DNA of 64,000 nt from Lunularia cruciata (Eukaryota; Streptophyta; Marchantiopsida; Lunulariales; Lunulariaceae), in contig OX419760.1 in the NCBI GenBank assembly GCA_948567375.1, positions 41,974,001 to 42,038,000 on the forward strand, in the 5' to 3' direction. A model generated the notes under the pieces. It made no database searches, had not been told where the DNA came from, and saw nothing but the letters and a program-made list of their open reading frames with translations. Position 1 is the stretch's first letter. Each line of letters opens with the position of its first letter. A program made the position numbers and the translations under genes. Positions 1-13,071 of the stretch are shown one piece after another.

Positions 1-1964
1 CTTGACCCAACAACTAAGTAAAGGATTCCTTCACATGGGCTATCCTTGGACTATAGAAGAATCCAAAACAAAAAGGCTTGCAGGCCCAAGAGTTCTCAAC
101 TCTTTCCTCAAAGCCAAACACCTAAGAATAATACCAAGTCAACACACTAGAATCCAAAATAGTGGTGCTCATCTTTTCCACTTCCTCTAAAGTAAGGTCC
201 ACTCTATCTTAGCTATGACTAAATTTAGCTAATCATGACTAATGTAGAACCATCCTTCATCTCTATATAAGTAATATCTCTCAAGTACTTGTAATACCAA
301 GCTAAACATCATTATACCACACACATGCACAAATGGGTGTTATAGACCCAAGAACCTTAAGTATAAGTTAAGAAAGATGTCAACTTTGTAATCCATTCAA
401 TGGGATCAAAAATATAGATGATGGAGCTCCTTTTTCTATAATATCAAGAAGTCTACCTAGACATGATTGATTACACCAAACTAATTTAAAGACTTCATAA
501 AGTCATCTACACTAAGAAAACAAAGGATGAAAAGTAGAAGAGGAAGTCAAAGTAGAGCAAAAACTTATAAAAGGAGGAATCAAACAAGGTAAATGCCCTT
601 GTGCAAGAAAAAATTGAACTTAAGAGGCAGAGGCAAAACTTTTTCTTAATATTGAAACAAAAGACACAAGATGAAGAACTTTGAAGATTACAATTTGAAT
701 TACAATTTGAATTTGAAATGATCCCTTTGGATTAAGAAAGGTATGCAACTTGGGTAGAAAGTTCAACTTAAGACCTAAGACAAAGAAGTAGTGAGTATTC
801 AAGGAGAATTGAAGACCATCAAGATGCAAGTAATTACCTTAGAAGTATAAATATTAGATTATAATATGTAGGTGGCAATCTAATTAGAGCACCTAGCCAA
901 AGACTTGAAGAAGGAGAAAGAAGAGAGTTCAATTGACTGAGTTTGAATGATAGAGGAGATAAAGAACAAAATAGGGATCTTGAACCAACACTTGAAGGAG
1001 TAGAAGATGAAGGCCTGCAAGAAGCTCAAGATTTATTCATAAGGATGTTGGAGGAAGTGGCTCAAGAGAAGGTAACAAAGGCAAAGTTACATACACTAAA
1101 TTTATGGGTCCAAAAGCTAAAGGGAAAACATACAAAGAAGATAGGATGTATCAACTTGCTAATAGACTTAGGAACCTAAAGATAAGAATTCCATTGAGAT
1201 TTGTTATACTTATCTATTATAGATAGTAGGTTATAAGGAGCTAATTAAGCTCCTTCTTAGGAATTTTTAAGGCAAAGGTAGTTATTTGTAGTAGAACTTT
1301 GGGCCAAAGACATTTCATTGAAGATGTTCTTTCTAGTTGTAGGAAGCAATATGAAGTTCTTTGTGGTTATAAACATTTGGAGTAAGATGTAACATTTGGA
1401 GAAAGAAGTTCAAAGAGGAAAAACTTGTAAGTTATCTTCAAGGAAGAATTAATACCTTCCTTGACACATGTTATGTACCTAATGTGTAATGAAGATGAGC
1501 CAAAAAGATGAGTGGCTTCCCTCAACTATTAGATTCATCTAGCTTAGTGTAGGAAGAAACTATTTAAGGTTTCAACCCCAATGCAAATATTCATGCATTT
1601 TTCTTAATTTTGATAAAAAAGAAGAAGCTGAAAGCTCTTTGTCACTATTGCCTTTGTTCCAAGTATTGATGGTTGTCTTTGTCAAAGTAAGGGTGAGGAA
1701 CTTTGTAGTAAGAACATATGTGTTTGAGTGTAGGGAAACATTTGTACTTGATTGGGGAGTGTGATCCTTGAGGTTATGAAGAAGCAAAGCAATGCTTTGA
1801 TAGGTTAGAAATGAGTTGTAGTATTATAATTACCAAAGGAACAACAAAAGTAAAGACTAATTTCAAATGTGTAGAAGTCTTTGGAGTTGTACCTTTTGGG
1901 ATGGATAATATGTAGCCTTTGGAGTTGATGTCTTTCTAATCAAGTGGTTGGTTTGAGTTGAGTG

Positions 1965-2475
1965 AATCATCACCTTCATGATTAATTTGAAATTTTACTT
2001 GTAGTGAGAGTGACTACTTTAATTTTCTATTTGTCATAGTGTGCCATAGGAGGTGACACTACACTTTTCTGGGAGCAGTTCTTGCCACAAAGGTTAAATA
2101 AGTAACAAAACACAAAATGCAAGATTATTACACTTCTCTTCACTTCTAGTAATTTCTGACCTGTAACCTTGAGGGAACAACCTATACTTACTACTATGTC
2201 ACTTTTTGGTTGATGTTTGACTACTAATAAATTCCTTTGTACCTCTTTGAGAAATCTAAATATTAACTCCTAATTTCCTCAAATGTGGTTAATAGTTTTC
2301 CCTTTTACATAGTGCACCAAAAGTGATAACACTACCCTCTTCTTGGAGTAGTTCTTGCCCAAGAGGCTGAATAGGAAATAATAAACAAACAACAACATGG
2401 TGATAATTCCCTTCACTTCTAGTCATTTTTTACTTGTGTCCTCAAGGGAATGACCTATTCTTATTGATATTACTA
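1965..2475 (+). repeat. two copies of left-end dispersed repeat
   Basis: Two diverged copies, at about 1965-2220 and 2310-2475, share a run beginning with a variant of GTGCACCATAGGAGGTGACA, then a TTCTTGCC(C)AAGAGG segment, then CTTCACTTCTAGTCATTTTT and an AGGGAACAACCTAT segment. The same order recurs at 7925-8175 (same strand) and at about 57170-57345 (opposite strand). Their place relative to the primer-binding-site-like words suggests they belong to LTRs, which is an inference. Confidence 0.6.
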
Positions 2476-3273
2476 GAAATTGGTTATATTGACTCACAAG
2501 AGTTTCAATAGAATTACAATATTATATTGTAATTTTTTAAGTCAAGTCTTTAGATATTGGCTATTTCAACCTTGAACCAACAAACCATAGTAGGCTTTGA
2601 ATCAAGTGGATCTAGAAGGGGTTTTGTGTTGATAAGTGTAAAAGGAATTTCTACAATTGTTGAATGTACTTTTAAGACAAGTTTATATGTCAAAGTGAGC
2701 ATCTCTTAGCTCTTGTACTCTACCACTTGCATCATTTAGGTGGCTCATAGGAAAATAATTTCAATCTACTAATGTTTGAGGAAGGAGTCAAATTTCATCC
2801 ACTCCAAAATTTTAAAATCTAAGGAAGTGAAACCAAAGTTTCCCTTATAAACCTACATCTGGATCTGATCATGATGAATTTTTGATGAAACACCAATTCT
2901 AAGCAAATTATAAAGTTCTATTTCAACTCAAAAACCTCACATTTAAATCTAATGTTCAATGCTAGATCAAAGGTCCAATAACCTTTACCACAACAAAGGT
3001 CCTATAGATAGGTAGATCAACCTAAGTGGTTGCTTAACTCAACAATAGAACCAATACATTACTGTTTGCAAGTTCAAGAAATAGTGTGAAGAACTTATGT
3101 TCATGAGAAATATCATATAATGGTTGGATTCTTTTAGTTTTTAGTACGTCATACTTAGACATCTTTGTGACTTAAAAATAAGCCTCAAAATTGCACTCCA
3201 ACAAGTGTTGTTTCTAATAAAAAGTCTCTAGTTTTGAAGTAGATTCATTCTTACTCCAAGTACCACTCTTTGG

Positions 3274-3324
3274 TTTGGTACAACCCTTGGAGAGGTGGCC
3301 AAGCTTACACCAATAATAGTAAGT
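3274..3324 (-). pseudogene. broken gag CCHC zinc knuckle
   Basis: The minus strand reads TYYYWCKLGHLSKGCTK over 17 codons. This follows the retroviral-type gag knuckle CX2CX4HX4C, but the first cysteine is replaced by tyrosine. The frame is interrupted by stops on both sides, so it is a fossil. It supports reading the left block as an LTR retrotransposon on the minus strand, in agreement with the primer-binding-site-like word near 5990. Confidence 0.55.
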
Positions 3325-5983
3325 TATTTTTAAATTTTCAACTTGTGCCTTTGGTGCTTCCTATCCTAGGACTTTATGTTGGATTTTTATTATAATATAT
3401 CTAGTTGGTATTACTCTTAGATATTTGGCTTTGAAGAAAGACTTATGTACATAAGAGTTGAAATTCTCTTTGGTGTAGATTTTTCTATAGTCAAAGGATA
3501 GTCTATGTGAAGAAGTTATAAGATCAAGATAAGACCTGTATGTTTATGGAAATTCATCCTATGAGTAGAAATATTCTTTTAGACTTTTGACTTCAGATGA
3601 ATTTCTGTCTAGTTAATCAACTCACTCAATAATGAGTAAATTTTTGGTAGAAAATTTTCACTGGTATATAAACAAGGGACTAGGATATAGTTGTCAACCT
3701 TTCAAATGCAACTATCTCTCTCATTGAGTTCTCTAATAAGCAATATATTGAGTCTTAGAGGTACCCTGGAGTTTTAGCCTTGGATGAATATCATGAGACT
3801 TGGTTTACCTTTTCAGTTGATGATGTATGACCTTAATAGCCATTAGAGGTTTTGTGTAAACAAGAAAATTTCTGCTTAAAATAATTAGGTATGAATTGAA
3901 TACCACTCAACTCATTGGAACTCATAATAACTTAGCTTTACAATAATATCACAATTCTCATCTTGATAGGTCGTCTACCATGGGAGCATAGAATTCAAGA
4001 ACATGATTATCACCTTCACATTGCTTTCTCTTGTTGTTCTTAAAAGTAAAATTTAACTTCAATCAGAAACTCCTTACTTTGATGATTATGTTTGTGTTAT
4101 CAAAAGGAGCCAAAAGATTTATATTATGCATTTTTATCAAGAATAAAATACTTAGTTACTTCTAATTTGACAATCCATTTGTCTAGTCATCTTAGAGTAA
4201 GTTTGCATCAATTATATCATTTGAGTTATGAGTATATCATCATCCAAAAATTGGAACTCATGTTCTCTTCTTAGTTTTACTTGGTTTTGAGACCTTCTCA
4301 TGCTCTAGAATTGTTAATTACTTTGATTCCTCTCCAAAAATTAATCCCTAAGCAAGCTTTTTAATCAAAATTTGCTAACAATACCATGTTGACATGGATT
4401 CACCATTTTCCATGCTACTCAACTTTGGTTTGCAAACTAGATCATCTTGTCTCTTGCATCTCTTATCAAACAATCAATCTTTAGCTACTATCATCAAGTT
4501 CACACTCATTACTACAATCGTTATGTCCTTAATTTCTTGAAAATTGGATATACTTTGGATATTCACACTTTTAAAACTACATCACACTAAAATTTCTCAC
4601 ATGTACTAGCAGTACTACCTTATCTTGGTCCTATTCCTCAATTGCCTTCTCAAGCTCAGCAAATTTATGTATAGAGGTAGTGTAATATTTACAATTTTTT
4701 GTCATGAGTAAGTCATTTAGGAATTTCATGTAGTTCCTTAATTTATAGATTCCTCATACAATAATATCAAACCTAACAGCTTAACTATTCATGACGTCCA
4801 TCTAATGCTCACCTGGCTTAGCATTTGACCTAGGTACATGAGTAAGGTCTAAGCTAGGTCCAACTTATAATTAGGTTGATGATTAGTCTCTCAAAATTGC
4901 TTGTAACTTGCACCTCATATCCCTTAGATCACTTTTTGAAAAGTTGCTACGGTTAAGTTTTAGTCCCAAGTTACCTTCCCTCCTTATATATGATTCTTGA
5001 TGCTTTAAGAACCTCCTCTGTAGTCTTCTAAAAAGAAAAAATAGCCAAATTCATTTCAAAGAGGTTTCTTTTGGAGCTTAGACCAAAGTTAGAAGTATCA
5101 AAAACATCTTGCAAAGAGCTTTTTTAGCAAATTATCAATAAATGTTTGCTTGTTAAGATATCAGCAAAAAGGCTTAGTATATTTTTTTTCTCTTCTCTCT
5201 AGTACAATTCTAAATTCATTTTACATTAATAAATGGTTTACTTTGAAGAAATAGACTTTACTTAATAGAAAAGCTCTTTTACTTTTACCAATTTATCCCT
5301 TTACCCAACCATTGGTGGTGTTTTGGTCTTATTGCCCAAGCATAAAAAATATTATGCACTTTACATTAATGATAACTGTATTTTTCTTATTTAGTCATAA
5401 ATCTTCAAGAGTATAATGGCTATTTTTGTTCTTGATCTTATTGGTAGTGCTTTTAAGAGTCTTCTAATCTCAATTCTTAAAACCACAAATAATTCTTTAA
5501 ACAAGTTTCAATCTTAAACTTGAGTACTCTTAGGTTCTTTTGAGCTCTAGTTAGTGCTAGTAAGATGTGAGAATAACAAGTTTTGAAGGCATAGAGCAAC
5601 TAAGTATAGAAGCTAACTCGGAATTGAATCTATACCTAAAGCAAAAAATAAAAACAATACAATTACCTTGAAAAAAGTCATCTATAAAAAATATTGAAAT
5701 TACTACAGAATCTTGTGGACCTGGAGACCAATTAATCTTGTAAACACAAGGATGGTAATATCATTTTCCTTTCAACTCATCATACTACTTGAATTCTTGA
5801 AGATTGATCTTTGTTAGAAATCCCTATAATTGCACTTAATATGTACTAGATTTGAAAAATCTGGTGAAGTACAATGATCCTTTATATAAAAATTTAATTT
5901 CTAATCATCATACAATTCTTCTTTAAGTATGGTGAGGCTCTTTGGTAGATTATACACCTCAACATTTAGCATTGACTAGCAAT

Positions 5984-5996
5984 ATGCTCTGATAAA
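5984..5996 (-). other. tRNA-Met primer-binding-site remnant
   Basis: On the minus strand the word TTTTATCAGAGC matches 10 of 12 bases of the plant tRNA-iMet primer-binding site TGGTATCAGAGC that follows the 5' LTR of many plant retrotransposons. The repeated block at 7925-8175 lies about 2 kb upstream of it on that strand. The same spacing is seen at the right end of the window. Confidence 0.4.
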
Positions 5997-7650
5997 ACTA
6001 TCTTACCACTTCTGAAGTACCAATCCGATATGAGTTGATACTCTACCAAAAGAAAGATCTGTCTATCAAAACTACCATCTATGTCTTAAGGATATTAATC
6101 TATTTGTCCTATTTCTTTCCTATTACAAAAGCTCTTTTGAAATTATGGTGCATAAATGTTTACAAAATATTTTTTTTTTTTTAATTTCACTCTTGTTTGT
6201 AACATTATAGTAGAATAATTTCTTGTTTAGGAAAGAAAAATTCTTAGTTGACTTTCTTTTGGAGTTATACCTATACATGTCATAGTACAAAGGACAAATT
6301 ACAAAGCCCAAGGCTCTCCAAAGGAATAATTCCAAATTAGATATCCCTAAATGATGGTTGGAGGTGAAGAACTTAAGTTTGAGTACCTTTGTACCCAAAG
6401 ACCATACATCAATTTGAATGCACCACCACCTAGTTAAAGAATTATTGTTGAAGATCATTTGCATTCAACAAGAGTTTCACATGTGTGGAAGAGGACTACT
6501 TGCAAAAGGTTTCATTTGCATGTGTATACAAGGATGGCTCACCAACTACTCAATCACTAAAGATAATGATTGAAAGATTTGGCTATAAAACCAAGTGCAC
6601 ATTGATCTATTTTACTTGTCATCAATCAATTTTAGTCTCATATTCAAGTGAGCTAAGAAATCTCAAGTCTTAGTCAACCTTTGCAATTCTTACCACCTTT
6701 GTATTTTTCCATTCTTTGCCTTTGTACACATATAACCTTCTACAAGAAACATGGTGTTCATCCAAAAACCCATGAAGATGATCTCCAAAGCCATCTTTTG
6801 TAGCCTAGCAATAAAAAAATGTGCAATTCCTACAAGAGTGAGTTGATCTAAAGCATGCATCTTGGCTTCTTGCTCTAGAGCTAGGAGTTTAGTGACTTCA
6901 AAAGAATCCATGAAATGAGGAGGAGGAAGGACAGAACAAGAAGGGACTTGAGAGGAAATCCCTATAACTAGATGGAAGAATATGGGAGAATGTTTTGGGA
7001 CCAGATGCATGACCAGTAGAAGCCATGACATTGGATACAAAGTTTGTAGACAAAGTGGTAACCAATGAAATTAAGGTGACCTTTGTAGACAAGAGGTATA
7101 AGAACAATGGATTGAGGATGTGTAAACAAGAACCCAACCCAAAGAGCAATCATGGAGGTACTTATGAAGCTGCTCAAGCCAAAGAGAACAACTTACCTTA
7201 CCAATAGCCAAGAAATCTTCTTTGAGTACATGTACCCTGAGGAGCACATCAATTTGGCAAATATGTTATACTTTAAGTGAGGAGTCTATATAAGGAGTTT
7301 GAGGAAGATGTTGGAGCAACATATCTAGCTCCCTTTGCAATTCATTTCTATGTGGTGCTAAACTTGTTAACAAGAGAGGAGCATAAGAAGTTCTTGAGCC
7401 ATTTCCATCCAACAAGGTACTTTGCCTCACAACCTGAAGGAAAATTGCTCATCAAGAAATACAAATAAGCAGATGCAAAGTATGCATCAATTGGTGAATT
7501 TGTACTTATGTAGGACAAAGCAGCCACCACAATGAAGAAGAAGAGGATGCCTCCAACAAAGAGACAAAGGAGAAATAGCAAGATTATGGATGGAACTTTA
7601 GAGGCAGAGAGAAGAAGCCTCAGAAGAAGAAGACTCCAAAGACAAGTATC

Positions 7651-7688
7651 AAGAAGAAGAAGAAGAAGAAGAAGAAGAAGAAGAAGGA
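7651..7688 (+). repeat. (GAA)n microsatellite
   Basis: About 38 bp of near-perfect GAA/AAG trinucleotide repeat lies inside a purine-rich stretch (7530-7690) that translates as a Lys/Arg-rich low-complexity frame. I do not regard that frame as a gene. Confidence 0.85.
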
Positions 7689-7924
7689 TACTTTACATTG
7701 TAGGGGTCTATAGCACAATCGATGAAAAGCAGGGAGCAATATGAAGATGCACAATTGGATCCAAACCTAGAGTAGAGCAAGAACTAGGAGAACCAGATCA
7801 AAGACCAAGGTGAAATATCACATCAATCAAAAGTACTTCCGAGCCCCAACCAATTAGCAAGTGTCTCTTAAGTAGAGCAATTGAACAAAAAAAAATCTTG
7901 GGCCAAAAGTCAACAAGAAGGAGA

Positions 7925-8175
7925 AGACGATCACCTTCAAGATTAATTTGGAATTTTATGGGGTGAAAGGGATTACATTAATTTTTAGTTGTTGTTGTGC
8001 ACCATAGGAGGTGACAATACACTCTTTTGAGAGTGTTTCATGCCCAAGAGGTAAAAAAATTATAATAAATAAGTTGAGAGATTTGATGTTTCTCTTCAAT
8101 TCTAGTCATTTTTTATCACTATCCTCTAGACAACAACCTTTTACTTACCATTACATCACTTTTTGGTAGATACTA
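7925..8175 (+). repeat. third copy of left-end dispersed repeat
   Basis: This copy of the repeat at 1965-2220 starts at the shared ATCACCTTCAAGATTAATTT word, continues through GTGCACCATAGGAGGTGACA, and ends in the shared TTACATCACTTTTTGGTAGA segment. It is probably part of the 5' LTR of the left-end element. Confidence 0.6.
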
Positions 8176-8199
8176 AGTTATTACAAAAGTCTTCTTGAA

Positions 8200-10420
8200 A
8201 GATTAAGTTGCCATAATATAAAACAAACCAGCTCTTTTCAAATAGAAAGTTCTTTGTCTTCATTTGCAAGTAGAAGTAAGTTCTCATATTGTGTTTAGTT
8301 GCTTGATTAGTACAATAAGCAATCATTCTTGCAAAAGATGCATAATTTAATCACTTGGTAGAATCAATGGCAATCTAATCAAAGATAAAGGCCTCACTAC
8401 ATTATCCTCCTTTTCTAATTTGTGACTATTTTGCTTTGGATCCCTACAAAAAGTAAGTCTTAAATTCTGACAATGTGCAGTTTGGTATGTATTAAGATAG
8501 GAGAAGATGATATATATCTTTTTTTATATTATCTTTCATACATGAAAGATTTTAGTACATCCACATGAGACTTAGTATCTCAAAGTTGATCAATCAAGTT
8601 CTTCTTCTTGATACTTGTTCTCCAACTCAACCATAGGAGTCAAATTACTAAATCTAATGTGTGTAGCATGGAATTTCATCTCACCATCATATAGAACACT
8701 ATCATTATGAGTTCCTACATAGTGAATATGCTTTAATGGTTGATACTAACTCCTTTGTGGTCTATGTTTGGATCCATGGAAGAGTTAAAAGAAATTTAGA
8801 TAAAATAATTGCAAATTTTATTTCACAAAATTGAATGCAATACATAGAATAGTAGATATTAATTTAGTCTAAAAGGTCATATGTTATGTAAGGATGTTAG
8901 TACAAGATAAAATTACTCTATTCTAGTGAAAGCTACACAAGTTTACTCAGTTACCACATCTTTATGGATTGTATTTAAAGAAGATAACCTTTTCTTGTTT
9001 AAATCTACATGGTATAAATCTAGTGGTTAATTACTCCTACTTTTCTTAACCTTATCAAAAATAGCACATGGAGTACTATAATTGAAGTTTGGATCTTATA
9101 AACTCATAACATTCATCAAAAGATAACGCATTCACCTCGTTCAGATATATTTGGTAAAACTTGTGCCTTGATATCTAACAATTAAGATTTCTAGTGTCAT
9201 TGACCATTCATTTGATAGTAATAATTGTTATTTGGTGGGTATGTATCAATAAAAACTTTAAAGTAAAATATAATAATAACAATATAATTTTGAAGTAATA
9301 TTATTATTATAATATTGATGAAAATGTGTAGAATTTTAATCTAAAGTCTTTAGAGTTTAAAATCTAAACGTTTGATTTCTTTCATTCAAGTATTCAGAAA
9401 TAGACTTTTAGTCCATTTCCCGATTGAGCTAAAAGAGGAAGAAGTGAGTGATGAGTAGTGATTTTATTACATTAGAGTTTATTACGAGGAGATATCTCTA
9501 AATGGAACTAAAAACATTAAGTATAAAAAATGCTTATGATATCAATGATGCTTTCTTTCATTTTATAGATATCAAAATCTGTTATAATAAGCATGTCCAT
9601 AAGGATATACAAGAGTCTGGGTCTTCATTTCTTAGAACTCAAATAAGATAAAGAAATTTGTTACATGTATCATTAAATTTCTAAACTATGCATCAAAATT
9701 TAGATACGTGTCACTGTTTTATTACAAGTAATAGCAATCTTCTACATGAAATGTGAATTGGTTTAACTTCTGAGGCTTTTGATACAGTTTAGGAGAAGCT
9801 TTTTAGAAGTTATTTGATATCTTGTATATTAAGTTATGTTTAGTATTAAGAATTTAAAGATAGTGTATGGGATACAATTATAAGTATGAAAAGTGAACAT
9901 TTATATTACATGTAAATGACACTCAAAAGATAATTGAGACCAAAATTCTCAGGATATGTGTAAACGGTGTGTTTAAATATTTTATCCATTATAGCTCAAA
10001 TATCAATGATATATGAATTTAAATGTGGGATTAAATTTTAAATGCATTTAAAGAGAAGGATTTAGTCAAAAAGATGTAATGCATTTCTTGAACTGCAAAG
10101 GAAGATATCCGAAGCATTTGAAAATCAGTGGCATGCATATGAGCATTAGCCACTATATATAGATATATAAATCGTATCACATATTATTACCACAGACTGC
10201 GGTGAATTATGACTTGAGTCCCCTATGCTAACCGAATTAGCTCAAGATAAGATCTTCCTATTAGACTTATAGAAGATGAACTTAAGAAATATCTTTAAGT
10301 CTAAACATGTTTGAAGCTTCTTAAAAATAGAATGAACAGTTACTCAACTGTATTTCAAGGTCAGTCTGAGCCATGAAATTATTACCGTGCATTTATAAGA
10401 TAGAAACGCCTAAATCCAAC
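8200..10420. other. AT-rich intergenic DNA
   Basis: I see no supportable gene. The stretch is AT-rich with a few small palindromes, for example ATCTTTCAT-AC-ATGAAAGAT near 8543. It includes the 3' flank of TZF1, whose polyadenylation site I cannot place. Confidence 0.5.
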
Positions 10421-13071
10421 TCAGCCTCTCAAGTCCTTTGACGAGGATTGTTCAACATCAAATATAACAGAAACCTCCAATTCTTCATCCATCAAGTCAT
10501 GTCGAAAGTGACACCGATGCCCATACTTGCAATCTTTGCCTTCCATGAGCATTCGACATGCTTGGGTCTTGTATAACGGATGACGAAGAACAGCTCGTAG
10601 TTCTCCAGGACCATGTGCAAATCTACAGTGGTTTGCATAAGGACAAGTATTTTTCTCCAACCAGTTTTTGCATAATTCTGTCTTATATTGACCTTGGTGG
10701 CTGATTTCGAGAGTACTCGATTTAGATCCTGTTATTGCAGATGATTTCAATCTTGATTCCTGTCACATACGCAGCATCGGTTAGGTACAAACTTCAAGTG
10801 TTTTTCAGTCTATCTTTATGGGACATAAGCATCATATTCGTGAAGATTACAATCACAGTACTATACTGTGCAGTAGGAATTGAAGGCCTTGCAGAGGAAT
10901 TGAAGGATCGTTACCTCTTCACCTTCACCAATAAGTAGCTCGGATTTAGGAGACAGTGAAGTGAAGGTTGGCATTGAAGGAGAAGGTGAACTTGGCAATA
11001 AGCTGAACTTGGTAAGATCACTTGGGGACGGATTCTCGGTACCAAATGTAGCTGCTTTGCTCTTCTCCAAACACACAGATTTCTCTTTTGGACGGATTGA
11101 AATGCTCCTAACACCCTTGGTCAGCCGATCTGTTGCAGGGATCAGAATTGCTGTAGCGGGTGATTCCTTCGTGATATTGCCTTCCCCATCTGGCACGCCT
11201 TTCACAGATCTCTGGTGGGGAGATAAGGAGTTCAGGTTCTCGCTCGCACTGATGATGTTCCGTTCACACTTTGATGAAACATTCTTCTCTGTTGGCACGT
11301 TCTTAGCGCAGCCCTGATAGTCCTGATCAGCTATACCGGGAAAATTAAGAACACTTGTTGGGGTAACCGGTATTGGTGGATTGGGGAGGTAATCTTTGAT
11401 AAATGAGAATCCAGGATAGCAGGACCTTTCAGAAACGATGGATGGAGACAACGGCTGAAGAGGAGGTCGTTGAACTGTAGGATCAAAACTCATCCTTTGA
11501 TATGGGAGCTCCTTAGGAGGATGAACAGGAGACAGCAGTGCATCCGGCATGGTCGGACGATTTGGAGACTGAGTTGCGGTCTGGACGGGAGGATGAACGG
11601 AGATTTCAATAGGGGACTGAGGTGCAACCTGCACTGGGGAGTAAATGGAGAGTCTACTTGGCGATGGTAGTGGAGGCCGAACTGGAGATTGGATGGAGAA
11701 CCTGCTTGAAGACTGAAATGGAGGTTGAATGGAGAGTCTGCTTGGGGGCTGGAGTGGAACCTGAACCGGGGGCTGTACGGATAGTCTTCCTGGGTACTGC
11801 AGTGGAGCCTGAACAGGAGGCTGAATGGACGTTCTACCCGGAGATTGAAGTCGAGGTTGAGTGGGAAATCTATTTGGAGTAATGACTTGACACTGAACTG
11901 GATGATGGTAGGAGAGTCGATTCGGAGACGAACTTGGAGCTTGCACTGATTGATGTATGGGAATTGCTCTCGGAGAATAATATGGAGCCTGAAGTGGAAA
12001 CTGAGGTGAATGCCTCTCTGTAGGTTGAGCTGATGTCTGGACTGGAAGTGGAACTGATGAACGATCCGACGAGTATCGATGGACTGCAGTATCAAAACTG
12101 AGTTGTTGAACTGGGGAATCAAGCTGACCTGGGTAAGAACCCGGAGATATTGAGTTCGTATAATGATCATGATACAGGGTATCAGGCATTATGAGAGGGG
12201 CAATGGCATGTGCAGTTGCCAGTTTGCCCTTATTCGGACCACAGACGGAAGCGTGGGACCTACTAGAAAGAGAGTATTTCCCCGAGGATGAGTCCACTGC
12301 CGCCGGATGTCGAACTGCACAATTTGGTTGCTTATCGCTAGCTGCAGAATCATTTGGCGCAGACTGTATCTGCGTTAACGTTGATTGCTGCAAGCTATTC
12401 AAACGCTGTTCAATGGCTGCAGAATCCGAGTTTTCGCAATTTGCTGCAGACTTGAGACGAGTGAACGCTGACCGCTGGATACTTGCCAGTTCGTGCTGAA
12501 TCGTTGCAGAATCTCGATGATGATCAGTTGTTGCTGAATGAAGTGACGATGATACTGACAGTTGCTCAATCGCCACAGGTTTGAGTGATCCCGATCTCTG
12601 TTTGGGTGCAAATGAGACAATAGGTTCGAAGGAAGCTGTAGGCCACTGATTGTCTGCTGGAGATCGGGGTGGAGTTGTCTGCTGAACGCGTGCTGAGGAC
12701 TCCTCCTTGCTCGATATAAGCTTCATGATAACTTTTTTGACCTCCTTCTTCACCAATCTGCTTTTGGGATCACAATCCTGAAGGTCAGAAAGTGCTATTA
12801 CGTCAAGAAGATGATCTAAAGTCATGATATCAGAATTCTCCAATCCAACGAGAAACTCGAGCAACTTGCGCTGGTCTTCGTCCAGCTTCCTTGATTTGAT
12901 CTCTTCTAGGAGTTGATCTCTCTCATATTTCAGCAAATCAAACGAACCGCTTAACATCCGAGGTGAAAACTTGTCCAGTGATAAGTTAGCGCGCTCAGAA
13001 GGACAATTCACTTGTGAATTTTGATACATGGTAAAACCTTGATTCACACCTAAGGCTTCCATCTCTCTCAT
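10421..13071 (-). CDS. TTP-type tandem CCCH zinc-finger protein TZF1
   Basis: Two exons join in frame: 13071-10915 and 10759-10421, with a GT-AG intron at 10760-10914 (phase 0), giving 831 aa. The second exon holds both fingers, each CX8CX5CX3H (residues 749-768 and 787-806). Each is preceded by a YKTEL/YKTQA lead-in and they are separated by 18 residues. That is the tristetraprolin spacing also found in Arabidopsis C3H14 and C3H15, not the plant RR-TZF spacing. Family members bind AU-rich elements in mRNA 3' UTRs and promote decay. The long N-terminal part has a leucine-rich amphipathic segment (about 44-80, [14 protein letters not shown]) shared with TZF3, a proline-rich tract of about ten imperfect 12-16-residue units (about 361-510), and an ISIRPKEKS motif also shared with TZF3. 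I chose the ATG at 13071. An in-frame extension upstream lacks an ATG and contains a possible acceptor, so a 5' UTR intron is likely. The RNA-binding role is inferred from the family. Confidence 0.88.

Larger units (their letters stand above)
1..8200 (-). mobile_element. decayed LTR-retrotransposon block
   Basis: This AT-rich block has no intact gene. Three signals suggest an old LTR retrotransposon lying on the minus strand. A repeated block occurs at about 7925-8175, with two related copies at 1965-2220 and 2310-2475. A primer-binding-site-like word complementary to tRNA-iMet lies near 5984-5996. A broken gag-type CCHC knuckle lies at 3274-3324. Order and spacing fit a 5' LTR at roughly 8.2-6.0 kb, a gag region downstream on the minus strand, and LTR-like sequence again near 2.4 kb. 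I see no reverse transcriptase, integrase or protease, so it is either a gag-only non-autonomous element or too decayed to read. The exact LTR borders are not determined. The open frame at 2-190 (+) has a short stretch resembling the minus-strand gag frame and probably belongs to another fragment. Confidence 0.5.

Noticed and set aside
7532-7744. Arg/Lys-rich open frame
   Set aside because: It is a product of the GAA-rich low-complexity stretch, without any domain or splice context.
11490-12170. 226-codon minus-strand frame within TZF1
   Set aside because: It overlaps the proline-repeat coding region of TZF1 in another frame; the repeat keeps alternative frames open.
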